In this document: piece after piece, positions 1 to 7,221 of the stretch
How positions within the stretch are numbered: the first letter of the stretch is position 1
Layout: the number at the start of each line of letters is the position of its first letter
DNA from: an uncultured Eubacteriales bacterium
Lineage (GTDB): Bacteria; Bacillota_A; Clostridia; Christensenellales; Aristaeellaceae
Length of the DNA: 7,817 bases
Direction of reading: 5' to 3'
Assembly: GCA_902775835.1 (NCBI GenBank)
Contig: CACYNZ010000176.1
Span: 1 to 7,817 of the forward strand
The notes under the pieces: model-generated
Database searches by the model: none
The model's input: the letters and a program-made list of their open reading frames with translations, nothing else
Told to the model about the DNA's origin: nothing
Position numbers and translations under genes: made by a program

Positions 1-1386
1 GATCTGACCTTCCCCGGGCTTGGAGCCTTCGCGTTTGGGGAAGTTGCGGGTGGTATGCCGGATGGAGAACTCGCCGTTGGCCGGGCAGTCACCGGCGCCG
101 AAGCAGGGACCGCAGAAGCACTCGCGCATGAGCGCACCGGCACTGATCAGGTCAGAGGCACAGCCGTTGCGGATCAGTTCCGCCATGGCCGGCATGGAGC
201 CCGGATAGATGCTCAGCGTAAACGCGCCGTTGCCGCAGCTCGCGCCGCGCAGGATATCCGCCGCCGCGCAGATATTGTCAAACGTACCGCCGGCACAGCC
301 CGCGATCTCGCCCTGCTCCACCCAGATATGGCCTTCGCGCAGCTTGCTCATCAGGTCCATGCGCACGCCCTTGAGCTGGCTGTTCGCCTTTTCCTCCACT
401 TCGTGCAATATGTCCGCCGCGTTCTGCTGCAGTTCATGGATGGTGAACACATTGCTGGGATGCATGGGCATGGCAATGGAGCACTCCACGGTGCTCAGGT
501 CCACATAGATGCAGCGGTCGTACCAGGCGCACGCTTCCGGTCTGAGCTCGTGATAGTCCTCTTCACGGCCGTGCATGGCCAGGTACTCGCGCACCTTTTC
601 ATCCGTCACCCAGATGGAGGACCAGCAGGTGGTCTCCGTGGTCATGACATCAATGGCATTGCGGTATTCCACCGAAAGCCCGTCAATGCCCGGGCCCACG
701 AACTCCATGACCCGGTTCTTCACGAACCCGTTGGCATACACCGCGCCGCAGATGGTCAGCGCCACGTCATGCGGGCCCACGCCGGGCACAGGCGTGCCCG
801 TCAGGTACACGGCCACCACTTCCGGACGCGCAAAGTCATAGGTGCGTCCCACCAGCTGCTTGGCCAGCTCACCGCCGCCCTCGCCCACGGCCATGGTGCC
901 CAGAGCACCGTAGCGGGTATGCGAGTCAGAGCCCAGAATCATCTTTCCGCAGCCGGCCATGGTCTCGCGGTTGTAGGAATGGATATTGGCCATGTTGGTG
1001 GGCACATAGATGCCGCCGTACTTATGCGCCGCGGACAGCGCAAACTTATGGTCATCCTCGTTGATGGTGCCGCCCACCGCGCACAGGCTGTTGTGGCAGT
1101 TGGTCAGCACATAGGGCAGCGGGAACTCCTTCATGCCCGATGCCCGGGCCGTCTGGATAATGCCTACATAGGTAATGTCATGGCTGGTCATGGAATCAAA
1201 CCGCAGACGCAGCTGATCCATGTTTCCGCTTTTGTTGTGTGATCTGAGAATACCGTAGGCCATTGTGCCTTTCCGGAGTTCTTCCTTGTCCGGAACAATC
1301 CCCGTCTTTCCGGTCAGTTCCTCCGGATCCGTATACAGGTCCGTGCCGTTGACCAGATAGGCGCCTGATTCATAGAGCCTGATCAT
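1..1386 (-). CDS. Aconitase-superfamily hydratase (YbhJ-like), 3' end outside the window
   Basis: The frame is open from ATG at 1386 to the window edge: 462 codons of a protein probably near 750 residues. I translated it by hand. It shows the aconitase signatures: GSDSHT at residues 152-157, a Gly-rich turn after it (GEGGGE, about 168-173), Cys364 in GCAGGTFDN, the CFCGPC cluster (Cys425 and Cys428) and [11 protein letters not shown] at 444-454. The spacing Cys364 / Cys425-Cys428 fits the three ligands of a [4Fe-4S] cluster, and the RNF arginine fits the substrate-binding arginine of aconitases. By family it should be a cytoplasmic dehydratase/hydratase acting on a carboxylic acid. The sequence resembles the YbhJ-like branch more than AcnA, AcnB or LeuC, so citrate/isocitrate is possible but not shown. 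Start choice: GGAGG at 1396-1400 lies 9 bases before this ATG, downstream of a good promoter. It is separated from the asnA operon by a terminator and a gene remnant. Confidence 0.9.
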   Translation of the reverse strand, partial: MIRLYESGAYLVNGTDLYTDPEELTGKTGIVPDKEELRKGTMAYGILRSHNKSGNMDQLRLRFDSMTSHDITYVGIIQTARASGMKEFPLPYVLTNCHNSLCAVGGTINEDDHKFALSAAHKYGGIYVPTNMANIHSYNRETMAGCGKMILGSDSHTRYGALGTMAVGEGGGELAKQLVGRTYDFARPEVVAVYLTGTPVPGVGPHDVALTICGAVYANGFVKNRVMEFVGPGIDGLSVEYRNAIDVMTTETTCWSSIWVTDEKVREYLAMHGREEDYHELRPEACAWYDRCIYVDLSTVECSIAMPMHPSNVFTIHELQQNAADILHEVEEKANSQLKGVRMDLMSKLREGHIWVEQGEIAGCAGGTFDNICAAADILRGASCGNGAFTLSIYPGSMPAMAELIRNGCASDLISAGALMRECFCGPCFGAGDCPANGEFSIRHTTRNFPKREGSKPGEGQI

Positions 1387-1398
1387 GTCTTCCCGCCT

Positions 1399-1431
1399 CC
1401 GGAAAGTTTCTTGCGCCCGGTTCTTTCCGGG
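1399..1431 (-). promoter_or_regulatory. Hydratase mRNA leader with two alternative hairpins
   Basis: In the minus-strand transcript CCCGG (1427-1431) can pair with CCGGG (1416-1420) across six bases, making a hairpin almost at the 5' end of the RNA. Alternatively CCGGAAAG (1423-1430) can pair perfectly with CTTTCCGG (1399-1406) across 16 bases. The two share bases, so only one can form. The second includes the first two bases of the GGAGG ribosome site (1396-1400), so it could lower translation. No known riboswitch class is recognised. Confidence 0.35.
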
Positions 1432-1438
1432 TACTGGC

Positions 1439-1468
1439 ATTATACTCTATCCCGGCGTGACCTGTCAC
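1439..1468 (-). promoter_or_regulatory. Promoter of the hydratase gene
   Basis: On the minus strand a perfect TATAAT (1439-1444) follows GTGACA (1463-1468, five of six bases of TTGACA) with an 18-base spacer, a normal sigma-A layout. Transcription should begin near 1432, leaving a leader of about 46 bases before the ATG at 1386. This promoter lies downstream of the asnA terminator, so the hydratase is expected to be an independent transcript. Confidence 0.8.
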
Positions 1469-1469
1469 G
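1456..1469. promoter_or_regulatory. Inverted repeat over the -35 box, candidate operator
   Basis: CGTGAC (1456-1461), two bases, then GTCACG (1464-1469): a perfect 6+6 inverted repeat that fully contains the -35 hexamer of the hydratase promoter. A dimeric repressor bound here would block RNA polymerase. No regulator gene is in the window, so the cognate factor is unknown. The symmetry and position are seen; the function is inferred. Confidence 0.5.
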
Positions 1470-1474
1470 GTCCG

Positions 1475-1491
1475 TACACCGGAAATACACC
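1475..1491. repeat. TACACC direct repeats upstream of the hydratase promoter
   Basis: TACACC occurs at 1475-1480 and again at 1486-1491, exactly 11 bases apart, about one helical turn. Read with the promoter this is GGTGTA twice, centred roughly 45 and 56 bases upstream of the expected transcription start, where activators commonly bind. The copies are short and could be coincidence. Confidence 0.3.
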
Positions 1492-1499
1492 CGCCTCTT

Positions 1500-1793
1500 T
1501 CAGTCTTCCGCTCCCGCGCTTTCCGTGGCAAGCGTCGCGGTGCCGTGCAGTCCGAATTTCAGGCCTTCCGCAGAGTCAAGGCGGATGATCACGCCGTACT
1601 CGGACTCCTCCGCTCCGTCATTTTCCGGGACGGCCAGCACCTTTTCCACCACGCCCTGAACGCTCGCGTTGTACCGTGCCTCAAACTCCACGCTCACCCG
1701 GGTTCCGGGCACCACTCCCTTTCCCGTTCCTTCGCCAGGCGCTGCCGGCTCCGGAGAAACAAAAAGGGGAAGCACATGTGCGCCTCCCCTCAC
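1500..1793 (-). pseudogene. Remnant of an HlyD-type efflux adaptor (C-terminal end only)
   Basis: The frame, 97 codons if a GTG at 1793 is used, has coding-like GC-rich third positions. From residue 28 on it reads VPGTRVSVEFEARYNASVQG, then EYGVIIRLDSAEGLKFGLHG and TATL. That pattern (PGxxVxVxF, tolerated loop, YxVxIRLD, GLxxGxxxTxxL) resembles the beta-barrel/membrane-proximal end of HlyD/RND membrane-fusion proteins. The lipoyl and coiled-coil parts, usually a further 200 or more residues, are absent: asnA ends three bases upstream. The putative GTG start and first codons lie in the asnA terminator, with no convincing ribosome site. A weak alternative is GTG at 1715, which would give a 71-residue protein. 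Most likely a truncated leftover; a small expressed protein cannot be excluded. The family assignment is by eye and moderate. Confidence 0.5.
1761..1790 (-). terminator. Intrinsic terminator after asnA
   Basis: Seven bases past the asnA stop, the minus strand can form an 11-pair stem (1766-1789, including two or three G-U pairs) closing a four-base loop, flanked by A at 1790 and followed by five T (1765-1761). This is a classic rho-independent terminator and ends the MATE-GT4-hflX-asnA transcript. It lies within the 5' part of the HlyD-like remnant. Confidence 0.88.
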
Positions 1794-1796
1794 CCG

Positions 1797-2801
1797 TTAC
1801 AGAAGATGGATATTGGCCTTCCGGCACGCCTCGGCTACGTCATCCGGCCATATGGAAGCCTGCACTTCGCCCACGTGGGCCTTGCGGAGCAGGTATACGC
1901 ACATACGGCTCTGTCCGATGCCGCCGCCGATGGTCTGGGGCAGTTCGCCGTTCAGAAGCGCCTTCTGGAACGGGAGCTCAGCCCTTTCCTCGCATCCGCG
2001 CTCCTTCAGCTGGCGTCTCAGGGATTCCGGATTCACGCGGATGCCCATGGAACTGACTTCCAGCGCGATGTCCAGAAGCGGATCGTACAGGAAAATGTCG
2101 CCGTTCAGGTTCCAGTCATCATAGTCAGGTGCGCGCCCGTCATGAATCTCGCCGCTGCGCAGCTTGCCGCCGATGCCCATGAGGAACACGGCGCCGTACT
2201 TGCGCGCCGCGCGGTATTCCCTTTCCTTGGGGCTCAGTTCCGGATACGCGTCCTCCAGTTCCTGGCTGGTCACGAACGTGATCTCATCCGGCAGTTCCGG
2301 CTTGATGAACGGATAGTTGGCGCACACAAAACCCTCGGTCTTGCGCAGGGTCAGATAGATCTGCCGCACAATATGCTTCAGTGTTTCCACATTGCGCTCA
2401 TCTGGCCCGAGAATCCGCTCCCAGTCCCACTGGTCCACGAAGATGGAGTGGATATTGTCCGTCACCTCATCACGCCGGATTGCGTTCATGTCCGTGTACA
2501 GGCCCTCGCCTTCCTGGAACCCGTAGTTCTTCAGGGCAAGGCGCTTCCACTTGGCCAGGGAATGCACGATCTCCACCGTGCGCCCGGTCTCCAGCACGTC
2601 AAAGGACACGGGACGCTCCACGCCGTTCAGGTTGTCGTTCAGACCGCTTTCCGGGAACACCATGATCGGGGCGGACACACGCGTCAGATTCAGTGCCCGG
2701 GCCAGTTCCGTCTCAAAGAAGTCCTTGACCAACTTGATGGCAATCTCGGTATCCCGATGGTTGAGTACCGGATTGTAGTCTCTTGGGATGATCAGATTCA
2801 T
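1797..2801 (-). CDS. asnA: Aspartate-ammonia ligase (ammonia-dependent asparagine synthetase)
   Basis: AsnA makes L-asparagine from aspartate, ATP and ammonia in the cytoplasm. From the chosen start it has 334 residues, close to the roughly 330 usual for the family. It is full length and related to class II aminoacyl-tRNA synthetase catalytic cores. Visible family blocks are [21 protein letters not shown] (about 47-67), [20 protein letters not shown] (109-128), [20 protein letters not shown] (211-230), [11 protein letters not shown] (247-257) and the motif-3-like GGGIGQSRM (292-300). An in-frame ATG 12 codons upstream (2837) was rejected: TCCTTT at 2810-2815 on the plus strand (AAAGGA in the mRNA) sits eight bases before 2801, and [11 protein letters not shown] is the usual N-terminus. 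It is the last gene of the run, 42 bases after hflX and just before the terminator. No T-box is seen. Confidence 0.96.
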   Translation of the reverse strand: MNLIIPRDYNPVLNHRDTEIAIKLVKDFFETELARALNLTRVSAPIMVFPESGLNDNLNGVERPVSFDVLETGRTVEIVHSLAKWKRLALKNYGFQEGEGLYTDMNAIRRDEVTDNIHSIFVDQWDWERILGPDERNVETLKHIVRQIYLTLRKTEGFVCANYPFIKPELPDEITFVTSQELEDAYPELSPKEREYRAARKYGAVFLMGIGGKLRSGEIHDGRAPDYDDWNLNGDIFLYDPLLDIALEVSSMGIRVNPESLRRQLKERGCEERAELPFQKALLNGELPQTIGGGIGQSRMCVYLLRKAHVGEVQASIWPDDVAEACRKANIHLL

Positions 2802-2843
2802 ATGCTTTATCCTTTCCCGGGCATCTGCCCGCATCAAATCATG

Positions 2844-4607
2844 TCACGCCTTCTGCACCCTGAGGCCGAGCTGCGCGCCTATGCGCTCTGTTTCCCCGGC
2901 AGACACCACCATGCTCACCTCGCTGCCCTCGTCCGTATAATTCTCCGAGAGCACGCGGCCCAATTCCCTGAGCCTCGACAGCTTTCCGTACTCGGCAAAG
3001 GGCACAAACACTTTTATTTCCTCACTGCCCTGCCGCAGAAGCTTCCGGACTTCCTCCAGCATGGTCTCAAGGCCTGTCCCGGCCTTTGCGGAAATCGGAA
3101 TCCCGCCGGGGATGATGGGCATGTCCTCAATAAGGTCGCACTTGTTGATCACATGCAGTCTCGGCTGCTCCACCGCGCCGAGCTCCGCGAGCACTTCCTC
3201 CACGGTGTCCTTCTGCTCCAGCACATCCGGGGATGAGCCGTCATGCACCAGCACCAGCACGTCCGCCGCCGCGGCCTCCTCCAGGGTGGAACGGAAGGCC
3301 TTGACCAGGGTATGCGGCAGCTTGCGGATGAATCCCACCGTGTCCACGAGCAGGAACGGCTGCCCCTTTCCGTCCTCCACCCGGCGCGAAACCGCGTCCA
3401 GTGTGGCGAACAGCTTGTCTTCGGCAAGCACCTGTGAGTCCGTCAGATGATTGAGCAGCGTGGACTTACCCGCATTGGTATAGCCCACCAGCGCCACCAC
3501 CGGGATTTCCCGGCGCACGCGCTGCTTCCGGCGGATATCCCGCTGGCGCTCCACCTCGTCCAGGCGCCTGCGCAGTTCCGTCATGCGCTCCCGGATCCGG
3601 CGGCGGTTCATTTCCAGTTTCGATTCACCCGGTCCGCGGGTGCCGATGCCGCCGCCGAGACGCGAAAGCACCGTACCCATGCCGAGCAGTCTTGCGCTCT
3701 GGTATTCCAGCTGGGCCAGCTCCACCTGCAGCTTGCCTTCACTGCTGCTGGCGCGCTGGGCAAATATGTCCAGGATCAGGGTAGTGCGGTCAATGACGCG
3801 CACCCGGAGCATCTGCTCCAGATTCCGCACCTGAATCCCGCTGAGTTCCTCATCAAAGATAACCAGGTCCGCCTCCAGCGCCTGGCACTGCAGTGCCAGT
3901 TCCTCCGCGCGCCCGCGGCCGATGAACGTGGCTGTGTCCGGCTTGTCCCGCTTCTGCAGAAACATCTGCACCACCGCGGCGCCGGCTGTCTGGGCCAGCT
4001 TGCGCAGCTCCCGCAGGGATTCCTGACTCTCAATGCCCATGAGCACGGCGCGCTCCGGGCCCTCGCTGGTTTTGTCCTGGGCTCTGCCCACCAGGGCATC
4101 GCTTTCCAGGATCTGCTGCATCCACGCGTCTTCCGGCAGCTTATACCACATCACCGGGCCAGCGAGCATGATCTCTCCCTCGCCCACGAGGAAGCTGGCC
4201 TGCACTGTCACGGGTTCGCCATTTTTCACGCCCACAGCCACCATGCTGTCATAGCGGAAGGACTTGAGCGCGCTCAGGTCCACCTCGCTCAGACGCCCGT
4301 CACCGCCGGGATGCGTATGCACGCAGCGCACGCAGCTCAGGCGCGACTGGCTGCGGCGCAGGGAAAAGTCCCTGAGCTCCACGTCCCGGTCCGTGCCCAC
4401 ACACACGTCCACGATCTCCCCGTCCCGCGTGATGTACAGCGCGATCTCGCGGTTGAGCATGCCTGTGAACCTTGCCAGAATCTTCATAAGATCCCTGGGC
4501 AGGAACCGGTCCTCATCCATTTCATACTGATAAAGTTCCGCGAGCTGCGCGATGATGGAGTCCCGGATGCCCTCCAAATTTCCATGCACTCTCTGTGCTT
4601 CTGTCAT
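2844..4607 (-). CDS. hflX: GTPase HflX with N-terminal JAMM-motif extension
   Basis: HflX binds the 50S ribosome and splits stalled or stress-arrested ribosomes using GTP. At 587 residues it is longer than E. coli HflX (about 426). The canonical part starts near residue 185: HflX N-domain with GGGIGTRGPGESK (318-330), a basic helical linker (about 331-366), then the G domain: GYTNAGKST (375-383, G1), T402 (G2), DTVGF (422-426, G3), NKCD (488-491, G4), SAK (506-508, G5), and a C-terminal domain. Residues 1-180 are an extra domain with Glu64 and His97-x-His99-x7-Ser107-x2-Asp110, a complete JAMM/MPN+ zinc-protease motif. I recall similar extensions in clostridial HflX proteins, so the fusion is probably lineage-typical; its activity is unknown to me. 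Start: AAAGGA lies just before this ATG, overlapping the end of the glycosyltransferase gene 11 bases upstream, so translation may be coupled. Confidence 0.95.
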   Translation of the reverse strand: MTEAQRVHGNLEGIRDSIIAQLAELYQYEMDEDRFLPRDLMKILARFTGMLNREIALYITRDGEIVDVCVGTDRDVELRDFSLRRSQSRLSCVRCVHTHPGGDGRLSEVDLSALKSFRYDSMVAVGVKNGEPVTVQASFLVGEGEIMLAGPVMWYKLPEDAWMQQILESDALVGRAQDKTSEGPERAVLMGIESQESLRELRKLAQTAGAAVVQMFLQKRDKPDTATFIGRGRAEELALQCQALEADLVIFDEELSGIQVRNLEQMLRVRVIDRTTLILDIFAQRASSSEGKLQVELAQLEYQSARLLGMGTVLSRLGGGIGTRGPGESKLEMNRRRIRERMTELRRRLDEVERQRDIRRKQRVRREIPVVALVGYTNAGKSTLLNHLTDSQVLAEDKLFATLDAVSRRVEDGKGQPFLLVDTVGFIRKLPHTLVKAFRSTLEEAAAADVLVLVHDGSSPDVLEQKDTVEEVLAELGAVEQPRLHVINKCDLIEDMPIIPGGIPISAKAGTGLETMLEEVRKLLRQGSEEIKVFVPFAEYGKLSRLRELGRVLSENYTDEGSEVSMVVSAGETERIGAQLGLRVQKA

Positions 4608-4618
4608 ACCCTGTCCTT

Positions 4619-5767
4619 TCAGTTGCCGCCTGTATGGCAGTCGATCAGGCGCTCATACTCTTCCACCACGCGCTCCATGATCGTATCCCAGCTCTTGGGA
4701 ATGGTATGCATGGCCTGCTCACCCACGGACTTCACATCCGGCAGTGCGCGCACAATGGTTTCGCAGATGCTTTCCGCCGATTCGTCCGGGGAAATAAACC
4801 CGTTGTACCCGTCGATCACGCCCTCGGCGGAGCAGGAGTCCTTCACCACCAGGCCAGGCGTGCCCATGACCGCGGCTTCGCGCAGGACCATGGGTGCGTT
4901 GTCATACAGTGACGGGAACACCAGCAGGTCTGCCAGGTGATACAGCGCCATGAGTTCTTCGCGGTCACGCATGAATCCCAGGAACTGCACCTGATCCCGG
5001 ATGCCCAGGCTCTCCGCTTCCCGGACAATGGCGTCATAGTCCGGGCCGTCCCCGGCGGTCAGCAGCTGGAAGGGCAGGCCGCGCTCCTTCAGCATACGGC
5101 AGGCGCCGAGGATGCCGTGCAGGTTTTTCTTGTAGTTATGCTGGCCCACAAACAGCAGCACCGGCACATGCTCCTGAAGCGTCACGCGCTCCATCAGGCG
5201 CTGCCGGCCCTCCTCGCTGGGCTCCTCATGATTGGTGCCGTTTTCCATGATCAGGATCTTGCCGCGGTATCCGTAGTCGTGCAGCACCTGGGCCGTGGCG
5301 TTGTTCACCGTCCACACGCCGTCGCAGCTGTCATAGAAATGCACCAGCTTTTTCGTGACGCTCTCGGCCAGGAACCTGGACTTGGTCTTGATCAGCACAT
5401 CATCGTAATACTTGGAATGGAAGGTGGACACCAGCGGGATGTCCCGTTTTTTTGCGATGGCATGCGCTTCATGCCCGGCCAGGAACGGCGACTGCGCATG
5501 CACGATGTCAAAGCTGATCTCATGGAGCTTTTTCTGGAAGAACGGGTCCAGTCCCGGAAGGCCCATACGGAAAAGCTCGCCCGGCACCTTCAGGCTTGCC
5601 GAAAGAATCACGCGGAAGTCCTCGGGCCTCTCCACATCCCTGTTGTTCGGAGCAATATAGTAGACTTCATGGCCCATCTTCCCAAGCGTCTGGCAGTACG
5701 CCTGAGTGACACGGCCCACCCCGTCCACCTGCGGCGGATAGGTATCCACAAACTGTCCGATTACCAT
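4619..5767 (-). CDS. GT4-family glycosyltransferase, probably membrane glycolipid type
   Basis: A 382-residue GT-B retaining glycosyltransferase. The N-terminal half has the acceptor-side motif DTYPPQVDGVGRV (8-20), DIVHAQSPFLAGHEA (87-101) and STFHSKYYDDV (114-124). The C-terminal half has the nucleotide-sugar site, VLLFVGQHNYKKN (203-215), GDGPD (239-243) and FPSLYDNAPMVLREAAVMGTP (284-304). The family E-x7-E pair appears as Asp289-x7-Glu297, a conservative change. No signal peptide or membrane helix is seen, so it should act at the inner face of the membrane. The N-terminal pattern recalls monoglucosyl-diacylglycerol synthases of Bacillota, so glycolipid synthesis is my best guess; other lipid or wall acceptors are possible and I give no symbol. 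Start: AGGAGG lies eight bases before ATG 5767. It is the second gene of the run, 51 bases after the MATE gene, and abuts hflX. Confidence 0.88.
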   Translation of the reverse strand: MVIGQFVDTYPPQVDGVGRVTQAYCQTLGKMGHEVYYIAPNNRDVERPEDFRVILSASLKVPGELFRMGLPGLDPFFQKKLHEISFDIVHAQSPFLAGHEAHAIAKKRDIPLVSTFHSKYYDDVLIKTKSRFLAESVTKKLVHFYDSCDGVWTVNNATAQVLHDYGYRGKILIMENGTNHEEPSEEGRQRLMERVTLQEHVPVLLFVGQHNYKKNLHGILGACRMLKERGLPFQLLTAGDGPDYDAIVREAESLGIRDQVQFLGFMRDREELMALYHLADLLVFPSLYDNAPMVLREAAVMGTPGLVVKDSCSAEGVIDGYNGFISPDESAESICETIVRALPDVKSVGEQAMHTIPKSWDTIMERVVEEYERLIDCHTGGN

Positions 5768-5794
5768 ATATCGATCCTCCTGTACATATACCCA

Positions 5795-5804
5795 TACGGC
5801 CGTA
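5795..5804. repeat. 10-base palindrome in the MATE-glycosyltransferase gap
   Basis: TACGGCCGTA is a perfect palindrome in the 51-base gap between the two genes. It has no loop-plus-T-tract and so is not a terminator. It could be a processing or binding site, or chance in GC-rich DNA. No promoter is convincing in this gap, which fits co-transcription. Confidence 0.2.
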
Positions 5805-5818
5805 CGCCGCTTCGGGGG

Positions 5819-7201
5819 TCAAGCTGCTTTTCCCTGTTTGCTGTCCTTTCGGCCTTTCATGCGCAGATAGACCGCGCAGATCAGAATCGACGCCATGGAC
5901 GCGGCAGGCGCCGCAATGCCCATGGGTGCCAGCGAGTCCGAAGACAGGGAAAGCATGAAATAGGTCAACGGTATCCTGACCAGGAAGGTGGCCACCATGG
6001 AGTGGAAAAAGCAGACCATGGATTCGCCCCTGCCGTTGAGATACGCATTGATATTGAACACAAACGCTGTAAGGATGCAGTCCAGGCTGTAGGTCCCGAT
6101 GTATCCCGCGCACGCCGCGACCACGTCATGGTCCCTGGAGAACACCGAGGCCAGGGATTCGGGCACCACCCAGCACAGAAGTGCCACCACGCTCCCGCAG
6201 ACAAGCGAGTATCCGATGCCCCAGCCTGTGGCCTGCACGGCACGCTTCTGCTGTCCGGCCCCGAGATTCTGGGCCACCATGGTGGCCACAGCCGAGGAAA
6301 AGGCACCCGGGATCAGGAAGGCAAAGCTCATCAGCTTTTCCGCCACGCCCACCGCGGCACTAGCCGTGACGCCCAGCGTATTGATCATGGCCGTGATCGC
6401 CATGAAGGAGATGTGCACCAGCACGTCCTGAAACGACAGCGGCAGGCCGACCTTCAGGATATGGCGCATTTCTTCCGCCCGCGGCCGGAACATATCCCGG
6501 CGCACAGGAAAGCCCACGCCTCTGTGCATGAGATGCCAGAGCCCGAACACAAGCGATACCGCCTGAGCCGCCACGGTGGCAATCGCGGCGCCGGAAGCGC
6601 CCATGCCGAAATGCCCCACCAGCGTAAAGTCCAGCACAATGTTCACGACGCAGGCGATGGATATGAACAGCAGCGGCGTTCTGGAATCGCCCACGCCGCG
6701 GTAAATGGCGCTCACGGCATTATATCCGATAATGAACGGAAGTCCAAGTGAGCATATGCGCACATACGCCCGGCAGTCCTCCACGGCCTCCGGCGGTGTC
6801 TGCATGAACCGGATCAGCGTATTCCCGAAGAGAAGCATCAGCGGCGTCAATATCACCGCCAGGAGCAGGAACAGCGTGCCCGTGTTGCCCACGGCCGTGC
6901 CGGCGCCTTCCATGCTGCCCTCACCGATTCTCCGCCCGATGCGCACCGTGCCGCCCATGGATATGCCCATGGCAAAGGCTGTGGCTATGACCATCAGCTG
7001 GGATCCCACCGATACTGCCGATACCGCCGGTGCGCTTCCGTACTGGCCGACCACCAGAAGGTCCACAGCGCCGTATACGGACTGCAGAAAGCTCGCCAGC
7101 AGGAAAGGCAGCGCGAACCGGACAACGGTACCGGGAATGCTGCCCGTAAGAAGGCGGTTGCTGCTCTTATCCAAGACCTGTTCATCCTCCGTTTCCATCA
7201 T
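5819..7201 (-). CDS. MATE-family multidrug/cation efflux transporter
   Basis: A 460-residue inner-membrane antiporter of the MATE (NorM/DinF/MepA-like) superfamily, with twelve predicted hydrophobic segments arranged as two similar halves. Family marks are LLTGSIPGTVVRFALPFLLASFLQ near residues 18-40, the VYGAVDLLVVGQYG segment (42-55), YRGVGDSRTP (167-176), GASGAAIATVAAQ (201-213) and, in the second half, VGLPLSFQDV (251-260) and MVAQNLGAGQ (308-317). It is expected to export cationic drugs or metabolites using Na+ or H+; the substrate cannot be read from sequence. The start is uncertain. ATG 7201 and ATG 7198 are adjacent, neither with a good ribosome site, while ATG 7216 would be almost leaderless on the predicted transcript. 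The open frame reaches 7324, but those 41 extra residues run across the promoter and lack the family pattern. First gene of the run. Confidence 0.93.
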   Translation of the reverse strand: MMETEDEQVLDKSSNRLLTGSIPGTVVRFALPFLLASFLQSVYGAVDLLVVGQYGSAPAVSAVSVGSQLMVIATAFAMGISMGGTVRIGRRIGEGSMEGAGTAVGNTGTLFLLLAVILTPLMLLFGNTLIRFMQTPPEAVEDCRAYVRICSLGLPFIIGYNAVSAIYRGVGDSRTPLLFISIACVVNIVLDFTLVGHFGMGASGAAIATVAAQAVSLVFGLWHLMHRGVGFPVRRDMFRPRAEEMRHILKVGLPLSFQDVLVHISFMAITAMINTLGVTASAAVGVAEKLMSFAFLIPGAFSSAVATMVAQNLGAGQQKRAVQATGWGIGYSLVCGSVVALLCWVVPESLASVFSRDHDVVAACAGYIGTYSLDCILTAFVFNINAYLNGRGESMVCFFHSMVATFLVRIPLTYFMLSLSSDSLAPMGIAAPAASMASILICAVYLRMKGRKDSKQGKAA

Positions 7202-7217
7202 GCAGCCATGCTGCATG
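7199..7217. promoter_or_regulatory. Inverted repeat at the MATE transcription/translation start
   Basis: CATGCAGC (7199-7206), three bases, then GCTGCATG (7210-7217): a perfect 8+8 inverted repeat. It spans the predicted transcription start (near 7215) and the ATG at 7201, so it could be an operator that shuts off the exporter gene, or an RNA hairpin over the start. No regulator gene is adjacent within the window. Confidence 0.45.
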
Positions 7218-7221
7218 CGCC

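Noticed and set aside
1387..1499. Riboswitch or T-box in front of the hydratase
   Set aside because: The leader is only about 46 bases with no known aptamer or T-box sequence; only simple hairpins are seen.
2802..2837. Upstream extension of asnA by 12 codons
   Set aside because: The ribosome site lies inside this stretch, directly before the ATG at 2801, and the AsnA family normally starts there.
5768..5818. Possible internal promoter before the glycosyltransferase (TATATG-like -10)
   Set aside because: No -35 match at a proper distance; the A/T-rich stretch adjoins the ribosome site.
55..6751. Long plus-strand open frames (55-1242, 1545-3236, 3447-4940, 4937-6751) antisense to the minus-strand genes
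   Set aside because: They mirror the hydratase, asnA, hflX, GT4 and MATE genes. They have no ribosome sites, their proteins are His/Arg/Gln-rich without recognisable domains, and some cross the intergenic regions and terminators. They are shadows of GC-biased codons.
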